From positions 3,224,001 to 3,288,000 of the forward strand of contig JAMSLZ010000003.1 of assembly GCA_026027325.1 (NCBI GenBank): DNA of 64,000 nucleotides, written 5' to 3'. Positions 10,795 to 23,647 of this stretch are shown here, in pieces. The position numbers and the translations under genes are program-made. The notes beneath the pieces were generated by a model. It had not been told where the DNA came from. It did not search any database and saw only the letters and a program-made list of their open reading frames with translations. Each line of letters starts with the position of its first letter. Position 1 is the stretch's first letter. The DNA is from Actinomucor elegans. Its lineage: Eukaryota > Mucoromycota > Mucoromycetes > Mucorales > Mucoraceae.

Positions 10795-13700
10795 ATGTCA
10801 AAGTTTTCGTACGACGATCTTCCTTGGGACGTAGCAGATCAATTACAATGTCTTGATTTTGAATTGCGAGAAGGTGATATTACTGAAAAAGGTTACGAAA
10901 AGAAAAGGGCGCAGCTACTTGAACCTTATCAAGAGCTGATAGAACAAAAAATTCAAGAAGCCAATGAACGACTTTTACAACGTTCAAAGGCCTCTGTTCC
11001 ACAACCAACCGTGAATAATGATGAACAAGATGATACTACTTTGGATTTAGGTCCTGAGCCGAGTGCAGCCGATGTAACTGATTTTTTAGACTTTTTACCC
11101 TCGCCCACTCACTCACCAGTTGATAACAATGGAGCAGCTTTAATGGAAGCCAATCATCAACAACAACAGCAACAGCAGCAGCAGCAGTTACAACAACAGC
11201 AACAACAACAGCAACAGCAGCAACAGCAACAACAACAACAACAGCAGCAGCAGCAGTTTATACCGGGGAATGCTTTTAATCATTCATTACCACCACCACC
11301 GCCACCACGGTCAATGACTACAGGCTCTTTTCATATTCGTCCAAATACGATGCAGCAGCAAACGCCTCGTCCTTTCATACCAGACAGTGGTTATCGTCCG
11401 CCTTTACCCCAAAACTATAATGCTCGGCCTTTTGATCCTCGCATGGGCCCACCTCGTCCTATGTATCCTGGACGTCCACCATTGAACGGATATAGACCTC
11501 CTCCTCCTCCTCCTCCTCCATCAATGTCACCATCTAATGCTCAACCTGGTGTTATGTATCGTCCTCAACCTTACGGCTATCGTCCACCTCAAGGAGCTCC
11601 CGTGAAAACTGGCCCACCTACACCAACAACAAATATAGTGCCTCCATTCTCTCAACAGCTTCACAATCGATCACCTTCTTTGGAGTCAAACTCAGTTTAT
11701 TCACAAAGTGTTCGCCAAAGTGTAGATCATATCGCAGATGAGGATTGGGGTAATTATTAAAACACGTTTGTTACACCATCTGGTATATTAACTCTAGATT
11801 GTAGAAACAGGATCGACTTCTTATAGATCCAATGTCGGTCGAGATCCTTCAATTATGTCAGCACCCAGTCGTATACGCCAATCCAACAGTGCATTTTCTC
11901 TCCATATGGATATCCGTCGCTCAAGGTCCAATGCTAGTTTGGGCCGTAGTCGGTACCGTGATAGTTACATGGCCACTAGCTTCAAAGCCATTGAACCTGC
12001 ACCTCAGCCTAAACTCTTACTCAACGATCCTGCTGATCAGATGTTTCTAGCAGACCTTGCTGGCCGACAAATGACACCACTCAAGGGTCGTCCTATTCCT
12101 TTTACTTTATATGATGCAGACAACAAGACTATCTTGACAAACTTTAGTAATTTAGCTGAGCTGCTTCGTTTTCGATCCACCAAAAGTAACGATAATCAAA
12201 AGGACGCATTTGTCTTGGTAGATGCACGCGGTAAGGAGCCTGAATCATTAACCTGGGACAAGCTCAATGCGCGTGCTGAGAAGATTGCGAATACCCTTCG
12301 ACAAAAGGGCAATATCAAACCTGGAGATCGAGTTGCATTGATCTATCGCAAGTCAGAAGTGCTCGAGTTCATACCCGCCCTGTTTGGTTGTTTTTTGGCT
12401 GGAGTGACAGCTGTGCCTATCAATGCTGCAGAAGATCTCGCTGAACTTTCGTTTATTTTGACACTAACTAACGTCTCTTTGATCCTGACTACCGAGTATA
12501 ATCAACGCGCGTTTACAAAGGACTTGCAGACGAAACAGGTCGAGTTTCCTGTCAGTATTTCTTGGTGGAATACAAACACCATGGGCACCTGGTATCCTTC
12601 AAAAAAAGCCACTGAATATCCTATCATCAAAGTACCAGATGTGGCATATATTGAATATGCAAAGGCCAGTAATGGCGAATTGAAGGGTGTTACAGTCACC
12701 CATGCGTCTATTATGGAACAGTGTGCTGCTTTTCAGGCTGCTACCACTGAAACTAGTGTTACCACGACTAGTGATGGTGGTGTAAAAGTGCAGCCCAAGC
12801 AAAACGGACGGATACCGGACGTAGTAGTTAGTTATTTTGAACCTAGACAACAAATCGGGCTTATACTCTCTGTTTTAATCTCGGTTTATGCTGGTAATTC
12901 CACGATCTTTACAAGTGGATCGATCGTTGACACACCTGCTGTATGGATCTATGTCCTTTCAAAATACAAAGGTAACATCTCCTCTCTCTTCCCCCCCCCC
13001 TAAATTATTTGCATTTTTCTTATACTAATTGATTGGTTTGGTAGCTACTATGGCATTGGCAGAGTATGCTGCATTACAGTCTATCACTAAATACTATCAA
13101 AATAACACCAAACAAGTCGAATCACACAGTAAAAAAGTGACACCCGACCTTTCTTCGCTTCGTTACTTGATTATTGATACCAACATAGTGCGGCCTGAAC
13201 TCAATCAATACATTGCCGATAAACTCCTCCGTCCTTTAGGCAACACCTACAACCCTCTAGAGGTCGTTTGCCCTGTCCTCTCACTACCTGAACATGGCGG
13301 CAAGATCCTTAGTATGCGAGATAATCTTGGCCCCGCTTCTACTGAAGAAGTCATTGAGCGCGACCAAGTCGTCATTTCGGATGATGGCCAACAAATCACG
13401 CGTTCCATCAAAACAACGCATTCAGTACTTGCACCCAGTGGGTCGCGTGAAATCTTTACATGCTTGTTTGATGCACAAGCACTCAAAGATAACAAAGTCT
13501 TGGTGCTGGCTGCTGGTGCAGAGGCCAGCAAAGCTGAAAATATAAGTGAGCCTGGTAGAGTCTGTGTAGAAGCGTTTGGTTTTTGTATGCCCAAGGCCAA
13601 ATTGGCTATTGTAGATCCAGAAACAGCGACCTTGTGTCCACCTGATACGCTAGGTGAGATCTGGATTGATTCGCCATCCATTACAGGAGGATTTTGGGCA

Positions 13701-16700
13701 CTACCAAAACATACTGAATCCATCTTTCATGCACGTCCTATTGTCATGAATTCGGATGCGCACTATCCTGAAGTCTATCCTGAATCGTTTTTGAGAACTG
13801 GATTGAGTGGTACGATTATTGGTGGGCGATTGTTTGTGATGGGCTCTTATGAGGAACGTATTCGTCAACAACGGTTTGGTGGAGATTTTGGAGTTGAAGA
13901 TATATTTTATACGAGTGGACTGATGAATACGATTAGTAAACGTACTCGTATTGAGCAATGGTAAAAGAAAAGAAGAAGAAAATATTACAAATAAGTGATT
14001 GCTTGATTCTAACTTGCTTTTGTATGTAGCGCTATATTTGAAATCCTAGTGAAGAATCAGCATCTTCCTATTGTTGTGTGCGAATCTAATATGCCAAGAG
14101 CTGATCTTGCTAGTATTGCTACAGAAATTGACCAAACACTCATTGAATATCATGGTTTGAGAAGTTACGCTGTCATTTTTGTTAAAGAGAATGGATTACC
14201 ACGTCAATTGGTTCATGGAAGACGCACCATTCATCCTTTAATGACCAAGAAATACTTTTTACAAGGTCAACTCAACATCCGATACGTAAAAATTGATGTA
14301 GATCGTACTATATTTAATCTAGCTACGAATGATGATCCTTCCAACAGCTTATGGCGATCTAGAATGGCCTATGATAGAGCGATACATACAGGAGCTATAG
14401 TACCTCATCCTCAGCAGCAGCATACAGGCATGGATCGAGTACGCAACGTGCTTGATGACCGTACGGGTTACGATATTTCTCGATTCACCAACATCGTAGA
14501 TATTTTGCAATGGCGAACTACTTTGTATCCTGAAGAAGTCGTTTACACTGTATCTACGCAGAGTGGTTCCAACATCAATACCAAGCCTTATACATGGAGG
14601 AAACTTAGCTATAAATCTGCGACTGTGGCTGCTTATTTACAAAAGAAGGGACTGAAGCGAGCAAGCAAAGTATTGGTGATGATGCCCTTTGGTATTGATT
14701 ATATCTTTTGTATTTATGCCTGTTTAGCGATTGGTATTGTGCCTGTACCTATAGAGCCTGTGGATCCTGTGCAGCAAGCTCAACGTATAACTGAATTCTC
14801 GGAGCAAATAGTTCAAATAGCAAGAGATCTCGGTGCAACGGCTATCCTTACTAATGCAGAGGGAGATGATGCGATGCGGCACTATGCTGTTAAAACAGCT
14901 ATCAAACAATGTTTGCCTACTAGCTTCAAATTACCAGAGACGATTAATATCGCGAAGGCACCAAAGCACCATAAGCTGCTTGGTAAGGAAAGTGGGTTTA
15001 TGGTACGACCTGATTGGATCAATACGCATCGTAACTCGCCTACGGTGGTGCTGGTACAGACTGCTTCTGATGGCCGTCGATTTTATGCTCACTTGGGCCA
15101 TGATACAATTTTGAATCAGTGCAGATCTCAAAAGATGACCTGCCAAATGCATTTCAAGCGTGGTATTGTTACAACCGGTTTGGGCACATACGAAGGTCTT
15201 GGCTTTCTACATGCTTTGTTCTGTGGCGTTTATGTTGGTAAGTAGACTCTATGAAAAATCAAAGCTTGATTTATTAATGCGCAAAGATAGGCTCCAGTAC
15301 AGTTTTGATTCCTTCCACAGACTTTTATTTAAATCCTGCTGGGTTCTTTGAATCACTTCAACGGTACAAAACAAAGGACACCTTTTTAACAAACGCATTA
15401 GTACAGTTCGCAATGAATCGTATGAATCCTAGCGATTGCAGACATATTACACTCAAGGGGGTACAAAACATGATGCTTGCTAATGATAGTCGACCCAAAC
15501 CTTTGCTTTACCAGCATATGGTGCGATACTTTGCTAGACAGAAACTCGATAAAGAATCTATCAATACAGTTTACAGCCACGCTGCCAATCCTATGATTAC
15601 TACGCGTTCTTACATGCTGCTAGAACCGCTTGCCATCTCTCTAGATCCTTACTGGCTACGCCAAGGCATTGTTCGTGCTTTGAGTCCTGAGGAGGAGCCG
15701 TTTGGTGTTTTGCTACATGACTCAGGTATTGTGCCCAGTAATACCATGGTGGCCATCGTCAATCCAGAAACGCATACCCTTTGTCCCAGCAATGTTGTGG
15801 GTGAGATCTGGGTATCTTCCGACAGCAATGCCAAGACCTTTTATAACCTGGATGATATGGCTCATGCACAACGATTCGAAGCTACTATTGTAGGCAATGA
15901 TCCTAACGTAAAGTACATGCGTACTGGAGATTTTGGATTCTTGTGGAATGTAAGAAGACGAGTTGATAATAGAATGATGCAGCAGCCGATGATGGAAGAA
16001 GGTCAATGTTTGTATGTCTTGGGTCCTGTAAGTGAAACTATTGTTAGGAATGGATTGATGCATTTTCCTGTGGATGTGGAGCTATCCATGGAGCGCTGTC
16101 ATTCTGCAATTCCATCGGGTGGAAGGTAAGAAGAATCCATTATGCATATGCTTTACTAACCTGTATCATAGTATCGCTTTTCAATACAAAGACGAAGTGG
16201 TTGCAGTGGTATCTGTCAAGGGCAATGAAAATGCACTTTCCGTGGTCCCTCTGGTTGTAAATGCAGTTTTAGAAAACCATTCGTTCTTGGTTGATACAGT
16301 GATTATTGTGCACCCAACCACTTTCCCTAGAACGCGGTTCGGTGACAAGTCAAGAAGAAAGGCTTTGACAGCATTTGCTGAAAAGAAATTGTAAGTTGCT
16401 AGTCAACCAAAAACGCTTTATGTTTAGCACTAACAATTACATATAGGGCCACGATTTACGTGAAACGTATCACCAACCAACACGAGAGTCTACTGCTACC
16501 TCAGTGGGCTCAGTCTCAGCTCTCTACAGCTGATGTAAATACTATAAATGACAATGCCTCCATTCATACAAGTCCTCGATCGCATTCCATATCGGATTAT
16601 AATTCTGAATTTGACAGACAATCTATAGCGCAGCAACTCGTTCGACAGGATACTTCTACCAGTCGCTACTCGCATAATTCTGGATCTGTAGCACCTCAAA

Positions 16701-16711
16701 CACCTATTTAA
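10795..16711 (+). CDS. DIP2: DIP2/Cmr2-type protein (DMAP1-binding + two AMP-binding-like domains)
   Basis: Seven exons join in frame: 10795-11749, 11805-12971, 13045-13960, 14030-15237, 15291-16125, 16172-16390 and 16447-16711, giving 1854 residues. Exon 1 starts MSKFSYDDLPWDVADQLQ, a DMAP1-binding domain (about residues 5-65: YEKKRAQLLEPYQELIEQKI). It is followed by a glutamine tract of about 30 residues and a Pro/Tyr-rich linker. Two adenylate-forming-like (FAAL-type) domains follow. Domain 1 begins near TNFSNLAELLRF and has VAYIEYAKASNGELKGVTVTHASI; domain 2 begins near FTNIVDILQWRTT and has VVLVQTASDGRRF. Both lack the usual Gly/Ser-rich P-loop of acyl-CoA synthetases, and the same replacement is typical of DIP2 proteins, which regulate particular diacylglycerol species in yeast and animals. 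The Ser-rich C-terminus ends APQTPI. The three-domain order identifies the family firmly; the enzymatic activity is not established by sequence. Confidence 0.92.
11153..11257 (+). repeat. CAA/CAG repeat encoding polyglutamine
   Basis: Mixed CAA and CAG codons give about 32 Gln with one Leu interruption, inside exon 1 of DIP2 between the DMAP1-binding domain and the first AMP-binding-like domain. Codon mixing suggests the Gln tract is kept at protein level and not only by replication slippage. Confidence 0.9.
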
Positions 16712-17771
16712 ACTAAATCATTATAATGTAAACCTCTTCACTTCTTATACACTTATACTCTATAATCAATAACCCCGCCATTACTTAGAACAAGCATTTC
16801 CCTTTATATTATTATATGTATTTCTGCTTTCACAATAATCTGTTCTTGCTATCTATCGTTTCTTTCAAAATAAAGCATAGCCACCGTCATTATAGACTAA
16901 AAGCGTTCGAAGACATAGTTATTATTAAGAAAGCTATCGCATATTGACAGTGCTTTGGCATTAAAAAAAATGAGAGTCAAAATTTTCTGAGCAAATCTTC
17001 GACGGCGAATAGTACGTTGGACATTTTACAGGCATGGTTACTTGTTCAACTCTGTTCCTTGAAACTACAAGTATCTATTAATGCTAATTTCCTCGTATAA
17101 AAGGCTGACATGGTTCGATATACAAAATTTTAGCTCAACGCAATAATCGGATGAAATGCAACATGAACTACCAGCAAAAGCTTAACGAGTCAGAGCATTT
17201 TTACAAATTCCTTTTCGATTCTATGCCACTTTTTTAGAGCTGTCAATGTCCTTTCGACATGTTTTCTGATCCCTATAATCATTTTTTAAGATCATATCAC
17301 TGTATAATAAACGAAAGAACGGCATCGGTCAACATTAGGGCATCAGGGCAGAGAGTGCATGCGGAAACTGCTAATCATACATATAAAAAGGCGCCAAAAT
17401 GAAATAGTGTCGTGTTATTATATCAAACCTTTTTATCCCGAAGCGTCTGGTGTGTACCATCAGTCAATATCATTAAAAGTATCGATCTTTATACAGTTCG
17501 ACTCGCTTGCCATTGTTTAAAAACAGATTCTGCCTTTTTTAAAGCCGGTATATAGAACCTTAAACTTATTAAAGGATCGATCTGGCATTAAGTAGTAATA
17601 TTATTACTACTAAAACGATTTTAAATTTTATTGTATATGCGATCATAAGTGGTGAAGAGACGCTTGGGCATCTTAAAATCATTCATTACAAAGCTGCCCA
17701 CTTAATAATATCAAGTTTAAAGAGTTTTGTTCCGTCAAAAGTCTTCTTTTCTTTCTCGTATCTAAAGCATC
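16712..17771. other. intergenic, no gene seen
   Basis: Lies between the 3' end of DIP2 and the start of the MCT-like gene. It is A/T-rich with no sizeable open frame and no RNA gene recognised. It presumably holds the DIP2 3' UTR and the MFS promoter. Confidence 0.5.
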
Positions 17772-19241
17772 ATGCAGTCATCAATGATAGATACTAATAA
17801 CAAAGATCCTTCGATCACTTTGTATGCCCATGGCAACAATCCATCTTTATCGTCTCTCACCACAATTGCTTCGCGGATCGACAGTAAGTAGAGGTCATAT
17901 GATTCCATCTAACGTCTGCTTATTAGCGTTATTCTCTCTGGTTTTTTTTTATAGATAAAGATATACAGTTCCATGAAGCTTTAGACAAAGCGAATTCATT
18001 TGTAGACGTTGAAACTTTGGGTGATACGGATAATGAGCCTAGAAAAGAGATTTATCCATGGTTGGTTGTTCTAGGCACTTTTCTGGTGCTTGTGGTTGGT
18101 TTAGGCGCAGGACAAGGGTGGTAAGTAAATGAATGCATCTATTGAAAGCCTTTACTTACATATATATATATATATATATTTATGCTCATAGGGGTAATAC
18201 GTTAAACCCATATATAATACCTGGCGAGTAACAAATAACGATATTAATATAGGGGTCATGCAAAACTACTTTGAACAGTATGAAGAGTTCCAAGGAACCA
18301 CCAACTTGCCGCTTCGGCTAAGCTTTGTTGCAACCATATGCAACATATTGATTAATTTACTTGGGCCGTTAGGACAGATTCTATTATCATTGTTTGAGGC
18401 TAGAACTGTATTATTCATATCCATTATGTTTTGTACGGTTGGATTGCTTTTAGCGAGTTTTAGTAGAGAGGTATGATATTGATAGAAAGCTTCCAACAAG
18501 GATCATAAACTTTTTTATATAGATATGGCATCTGTACTTAACACAAGGCGTCCTTTACGGTATAGGTTCTTCTATCATGTTCTACGTACGTATTCATATC
18601 CGAATATAATTGAAAAACAGGCTAATCAATTCTATAGGTTGCTTTGACGGTGGTACCCCAATGGTTCGTCAAACACAAAGGCATTGCTCTTGGGATCATT
18701 TCGAGTGGTATAAGCATCGGTGGTCTTGTCATGCCATTAGTGATGGAACCGCTTAATACAAAACTAGGTGTATCCTGGTAGATATCAAACGCAAGTGGTA
18801 TATCACGGGTTCTAACAAGTTATGTCATAATAGGTGTTATAGAATCATGAGTTTGATTTGCCTTACGGTAGGCCTACTATCCTGTTTAATTTTCAAGAAT
18901 AAGAAAGAGGTCGAGAAAACAAAGGATAAGGATGAAAAAGATGGCAAAAGAAAGTATAAACTCAATATCAGGGAGATGTTTGACTTTAGCATTGCCAAAA
19001 ACTGGCGTTTTTTGCTATGGGTTACTGCAGACATTTTACTAGAAGGAGCATTCAATATTCCATATTACTTTTTACCATGTAAACAAGAATAATACTAATG
19101 TAAAGGATAAGCTGGCTAACACTAAATTTTCATATAGCCTATGCTACTTTTTTAGGTCTAAGTTCGTCGCAAGGTGCCATTATTGTATCTGCTGGATCTG
19201 GTATGAACGCCTTTGGTAGGATCATGTCTGGGTAAGGTCAT

Positions 19242-19273
<32 letters not shown>

Positions 19274-19761
19274 GTGTGGCTCTAACAAACAATTACCTTA
19301 AAGCATAATTGCCGACTATATAGGTCATGTCAACATCATCATTATCTATTCTATTGTATCAGGTTTGACATGTCTTATCCTATGGACTTATGCTACTACC
19401 TTTGGTTCGCTGATGGCGTTTTCTATTATGTTTGGATTCTTTGGAGGAGCATTCATTACGCTAAGTAAGTAGTAACTAGTTCAATACAGAGTAAGGGTAC
19501 TAACTGAAGCATAAAGCTCCAACTATTACACTGTTGGTGACAGGATATGAAAAGTTTGAATCTGGGCTTTCCGTTTTTCTCGTTCTGACTGTGATTTCAA
19601 TGTTTGGGCCCAACCTTGCCGGTGCAATAGAAGTCATGGCGCATGCATCCAAAGAGTATGATAGCTACAAATACTTTACAGGCGCGTGCTATTTGTCAGG
19701 CGCGGCTTTGTTGATTATTTTCAGGCTTTCTTTAAATCGTAAACTGTTTGCCAAGATTTAG
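17772..19761 (+). CDS. MFS transporter, monocarboxylate-transporter-like
   Basis: Major facilitator superfamily protein of the MCT/SLC16-like fungal group, with about nine exons. The ATG at 17772 opens MQSSMIDTNNKD and a hydrophilic N-terminus. The first helix reads YPWLVVLGTFLVLVVGLGAGQGW, then GVMQNYFEQYEEF, which matches the MCT pattern of a first helix followed by GVF.. on the outer side. Further landmarks: GIGSSIMFYVALTVVPQWF, KHKGIALGIISSGISIGG, GMNAFGRIMSG and the final helices up to RKLFAKI with stop TAG at 19759-19761. Exon joins such as GVSW/CYRIMS and YFLP/SYATFLG were checked in frame. One intron carries a 29-nt T-run (19245-19273). Substrate cannot be told from sequence; a carboxylate or related small metabolite is the family expectation. 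Confidence 0.85.
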
Positions 19762-21423
19762 GTTCTTTTGTATCTATATATAATAGTAATAACTATTCTT
19801 CTACTACCATCTATAAGTTAAATAAAGACTATATATATTATATAAAGATGCACAAATATGGTATTATATGCCCATGGATCGGGTTCTATATATCGTCACT
19901 TCTGATTATTATCTGTCGCAAGAGACCTTTACGCATCATTTGGTAAAGCTAGGGATCTACTGTGATACATAATATTTGCATAAGGTATTCTATTACACTA
20001 TATATCGTTCAAAAGCACCAATCGCACTACTAAATCTAACATATTTGGTAAGAACTATGTAGGCCTTTTGTGCGCTGTTACACGTAGTTTACCTGCAGGC
20101 ATCAGCTATGTACTAGCCAAACAATAAGTATTTATGATATAAACAGACTGTACTTTAATTATTATGCTTGAATTGAGACATATAGCTTCTAAATGATTGA
20201 TTTTCTAATGGTTATATAAGCCAAATTAAGAGAAATGACACGGTAAGATCAGTGGTTTCAGTTTTGTGTATACTTTTTTGTGGGGAAGCATGTGAAATGC
20301 CTGGCAGCAGTTCAACTATTCCCGCAGGTCGTACAGGCTGGCTATCTTATTTGATAGCTAGAATACCCTGACTAGTATATTCGTAGTATAATATACGTGT
20401 GATTATAGTACAACTGCAATGCCACCACAACTGAGTATCTAATAAACCTACCATTTGGCCTATCTAATAAGCGTGTTATTTGATCAGTAGTTTCGTCCGA
20501 GTTTTCTTTCTGAATGAGTAGAAAAGTCTATCTATCCCATATCTGTAAAGATGAAAAATAGGAAATAAAGATATCGCTGATAAGATACAATCAAGTGAAT
20601 GGTCCAATGGTTATGTTAAACAAGGATTAAGTTTAATGAACATGATTTTTCACTTTATTTACAAGACTTTAACGTATTCTTTAGACAGTTATACAGTACT
20701 CTTGAACTATTCTTTGGATAATAAAAGTATAGATTGATTCAAATGAATTTATATTGCGTTGATTTATATTGAATTGACATTATCATTTCATTGGATATCG
20801 GTGATCTAATATAATATCGCTACCACACAATAATACACAGAGACAGTTCAACAGTTCTCAGGTACAATGTCCTATCTCAAATGAACCAGCTTTCGTTTCC
20901 ATGTATTAGCCTATACAGCCGTCAGAAATTGATATATCGAAAGTCGGCGAGTCAAATATCACTGGGAGAATGATCTCAACTACATTTAAACTACAGATTC
21001 GTATCTAGTTCAGCAACATACTAAGATGCTTCAATTATTTTTGGATACAGTAGAGACTGTTTTGAGTAAACTCATGCTCGAATTCTTAGACAACCAATAA
21101 AAGCTACTAGAGGTTAGTATCCTATCGGCTCACGGAGATTCGATAGGTGATAGGCAGTGTGTGCCCTCAAGCTGCTTTTTTAAGGTCATTTAACTCAATA
21201 AAAAACCAAGACAAATCGATGATTTTCGAGTAGAATAAAGAATAGAATGTCCTCTTCCAAGTAAGCCTGCTTTTATTATTAGGAACTATATAAAAGCACT
21301 CTATTATCTGAGAATCAATCGAACAAGTCCATTAGGCAGTCTCAGATACCACGATGCAACTGAAGTTGAAATAGGAATGTTGCTTATGAGTACGAGTTAC
21401 TCCTTTTTCTGCTGTATCAAAAA
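19762..21423. other. gene-poor stretch
   Basis: No gene is supported. A 7-bp inverted repeat (CCTATCG at 21121, CGATAGG at 21141) is present, and a segment near 21045 resembles weakly the dispersed motif noted elsewhere in the window. Otherwise it is featureless A/T-rich DNA. Confidence 0.5.
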
Positions 21424-22047
21424 ATGTCAATCAACCCAGAAAGCATCGCAAAATTTAAAGCATTTGACGATTACAACTTTAATAAAGATGAGCAGTTTCA
21501 GGTACTTTATCGCCTAGGCCTTAGTTGACGCGTTATTTAATGTGGTATACAGTCAGGCATAGCGTCACTACTGAACAACAAGCAAGATAATGAAGCTGAA
21601 TTACTTTCGAAGGCCAAGTTGTTCTATTATACAAAGTAAGTGCCTTGATTTCGTTGTACTTGGATTGATTGTTGAGCAAATATTATTTAGAATGATTGAC
21701 CAGTTTGATGTGGAAGCATATAAAACTTGGAAAAACGAGAATAAAGAAACTACTGCAGAACCAGTCAGTGGTAAATGAACCTATGATTAGTGCATATTAA
21801 ATGCTGATCAGCATGTATTAGATAATGAGAAACCTCCACGATTTACATTTCAGGAGCTGGTTGATATGATTGAAAAAGGAATTGAAATACCAGGTAAAGA
21901 AGATTCTATTTCATATCACTGTATATCATTATTCACTTTAAAATAGGTATTAAACAAATACCTAACGTATTAAATGAAGGTACACCAAGCGAAGCAAAAA
22001 TGACAGCAAGACCAAAACCGTGGGAAGTGAACAAGAAGCAAGTGTAA
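21424..22047 (+). CDS. PEX39: PEX39 homologue (KPWE-motif peroxisome import factor)
   Basis: Five small exons join in frame. Exon 1 (21424-21501) encodes MSINPESIAKFKAFDDYNFN..FQ; exon 2 starts at 21553 (SGIASLLNNKQ); exon 3 encodes MIDQFDVEAYKTWK; exon 4 encodes FTFQELVDMIEKGIEIPG; exon 5 encodes IKQIPNVLNEGTPSE and ends RPKPWEVNKKQV before TAA at 22045-22047. The product is about 125 residues. The order of an N-terminal FxxFxxYNFNxDxQFQ block, a short helix ending GxExPGIxxIP, and a C-terminal [RK]PKPWE motif is that of PEX39 (human C6orf226, yeast Yjr012c). That protein works with the PTS2 receptor Pex7 in peroxisomal matrix import, its KPWE motif contacting Pex7. Function here rests on those motifs. 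The largest single exon is too short for ordinary ORF finding. It converges with the membrane-protein gene to its right, 28 nt away. Confidence 0.82.
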
Positions 22048-22075
22048 AAAAAAATCCTTTATTGAAATAAATCAT

Positions 22076-23647
22076 CTAAATATTACTACTAATAAGCGGT
22101 GAAAATGCTTCTGCCTCTGGTGTTCCTGGTACTGATACTGAGTATTTTGCTTTTATTGTTGCTTTGTATGGTAATTGACTTAATGATAATGCAGAAGGTG
22201 GCATCTTTCTTGTTCTTTTTATTAACGGCGCTGGCTCTTGACGTTGATGTGATTTATTATATTGATGAAGGTATCCTCTAATGCGTGTTATACAAGTTGA
22301 TAATAGCCAATTTGTTGATTCAATGGTTAATCCAGATACCATTTCTATAGCCAACAATGCCAGTCGGAGAAAAATAAATGAAGATGTAATTGTACTAGTA
22401 ATCACTGCTAGACATGTCAAAAACACAATTACCAATAGAATTAAAGGTGTAAGTAATATGCATCCAATGGTTGAGAAGATCATAATGAAAATGTAAGAAA
22501 TAATGAAAAAGAAAAATGAAATAAAAGGACCCTTTATATCATTACTCAAGCTGCCATCCTCTTGTATCACATGACGACCAGAGAATATGCCCGCCTTGTT
22601 ACAATCATACCTAAAATTTGAATTCTTTATTATATGATCTGGCTACAGTACCTGCTACTGTTCAGTACCTAATATATGTGGTAACATATCATAAAGACAG
22701 GAAAGATGATGGCTATTCCTATATTAAATAATCGCAGAAATGACTTATAAGGCTAAATCCTTCTTCATTACCCCACATTGGTACCAATTGTACGTCACGG
22801 GTAAAAAATGGGGCAAAGCATATGATGAGCAAAGGTGCGGAGCTACCCATGTGAATAGAATGTCCATCTTTAGTTTTAAATACTACTGTGACAGTTTGAT
22901 TCACTAGTTTGTGTATACTATATGTAGTTTTTATCCAGGAAATAGTAACGCATAACTGTCAAAAATAACGATACCAAACTGTCAAGAATGAGAAACATGG
23001 CCAGCCACTGTCATTTAGTATTGAAACTGACTAGCCTTTAGTTGTTTGCAAGAGTCATAATTCCAAAAGCTGCTATACCATTCGAAAATCTGCATAGATT
23101 TTATTAAAAGACTAACGTATTTTCACTTTTTCCGTCTTATACATACTAAGAGCAAACAAGCACAAAGACTGAATTCAGTTGATTTATTATAATTGATTTA
23201 AAGTACGTTTTAATGCCTATATAACCAAAAAAAAAAAAACTAGTTATCGGGCGAGAAGCGCGGTTTATCCGAATCTTATTGCTGGGCAACGATTGGCTAT
23301 CCCCTGCATATTTCACTGTAATCTCCGCATAGGTTTGATTACTCGATCCAAACACTCCTAAAAAAACATTAGTTTATTGCAAGGTATTTACGTATCAGAT
23401 TTTTTATTTTGTGATTCAACATATTTTTTTTCACATTGTACTCTATATTTTTGTATGTATTTTTTTTTTCCATTTTACTTGTGGAATATTTTATTTTTGT
23501 GCGTTGCATGACTGGCAATATTTGGGAAATGATCAGCCAATAGCATCGTAAGAGATATTTATATAATCCAATAGCGCTTTTAGAAATGAGGATAAGCGGC
23601 TGTTCAATGGCAAGCAAGAGTTTAAAGGAAGAATAAATGTAGCCCAT
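22076..23647 (-). CDS. uncharacterised multi-exon membrane protein
   Basis: A probable gene with incomplete exon map. The ATG at 23647 opens MGYIYSSFKLLLAIEQP with a hydrophobic or amphipathic start. It splices in frame (KYST joined to RVFGSSNQTYAEI) to a beta-rich segment ending near 23230. Another coding-like segment lies at about 22905-22765 (NQTVTVVFKTKDGHSIHMG, ending WGNEEGF). The last exon, from about 22617, encodes DCNKAGIFSGRHVIQEDG. It then has a long hydrophobic hairpin of two helices (SFFFFIISYIFIMIFSTIG, then LLTPLILLVIVFLTCLAVI) and a basic C-terminal tail ending FSPLISSNI at 22076. The hairpin recalls promethin/LDAF1-type lipid-droplet proteins, but this is only a resemblance. 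The junctions between 23230 and 22617 could not be resolved; two genes or a pseudogene are alternatives. A weak 'GTTTTT' donor follows the second exon. Confidence 0.5.

Noticed and set aside
13247..13723. 158-codon minus-strand open frame
   Set aside because: It lies wholly antisense to DIP2 exon 3, which has strong homology on the plus strand.
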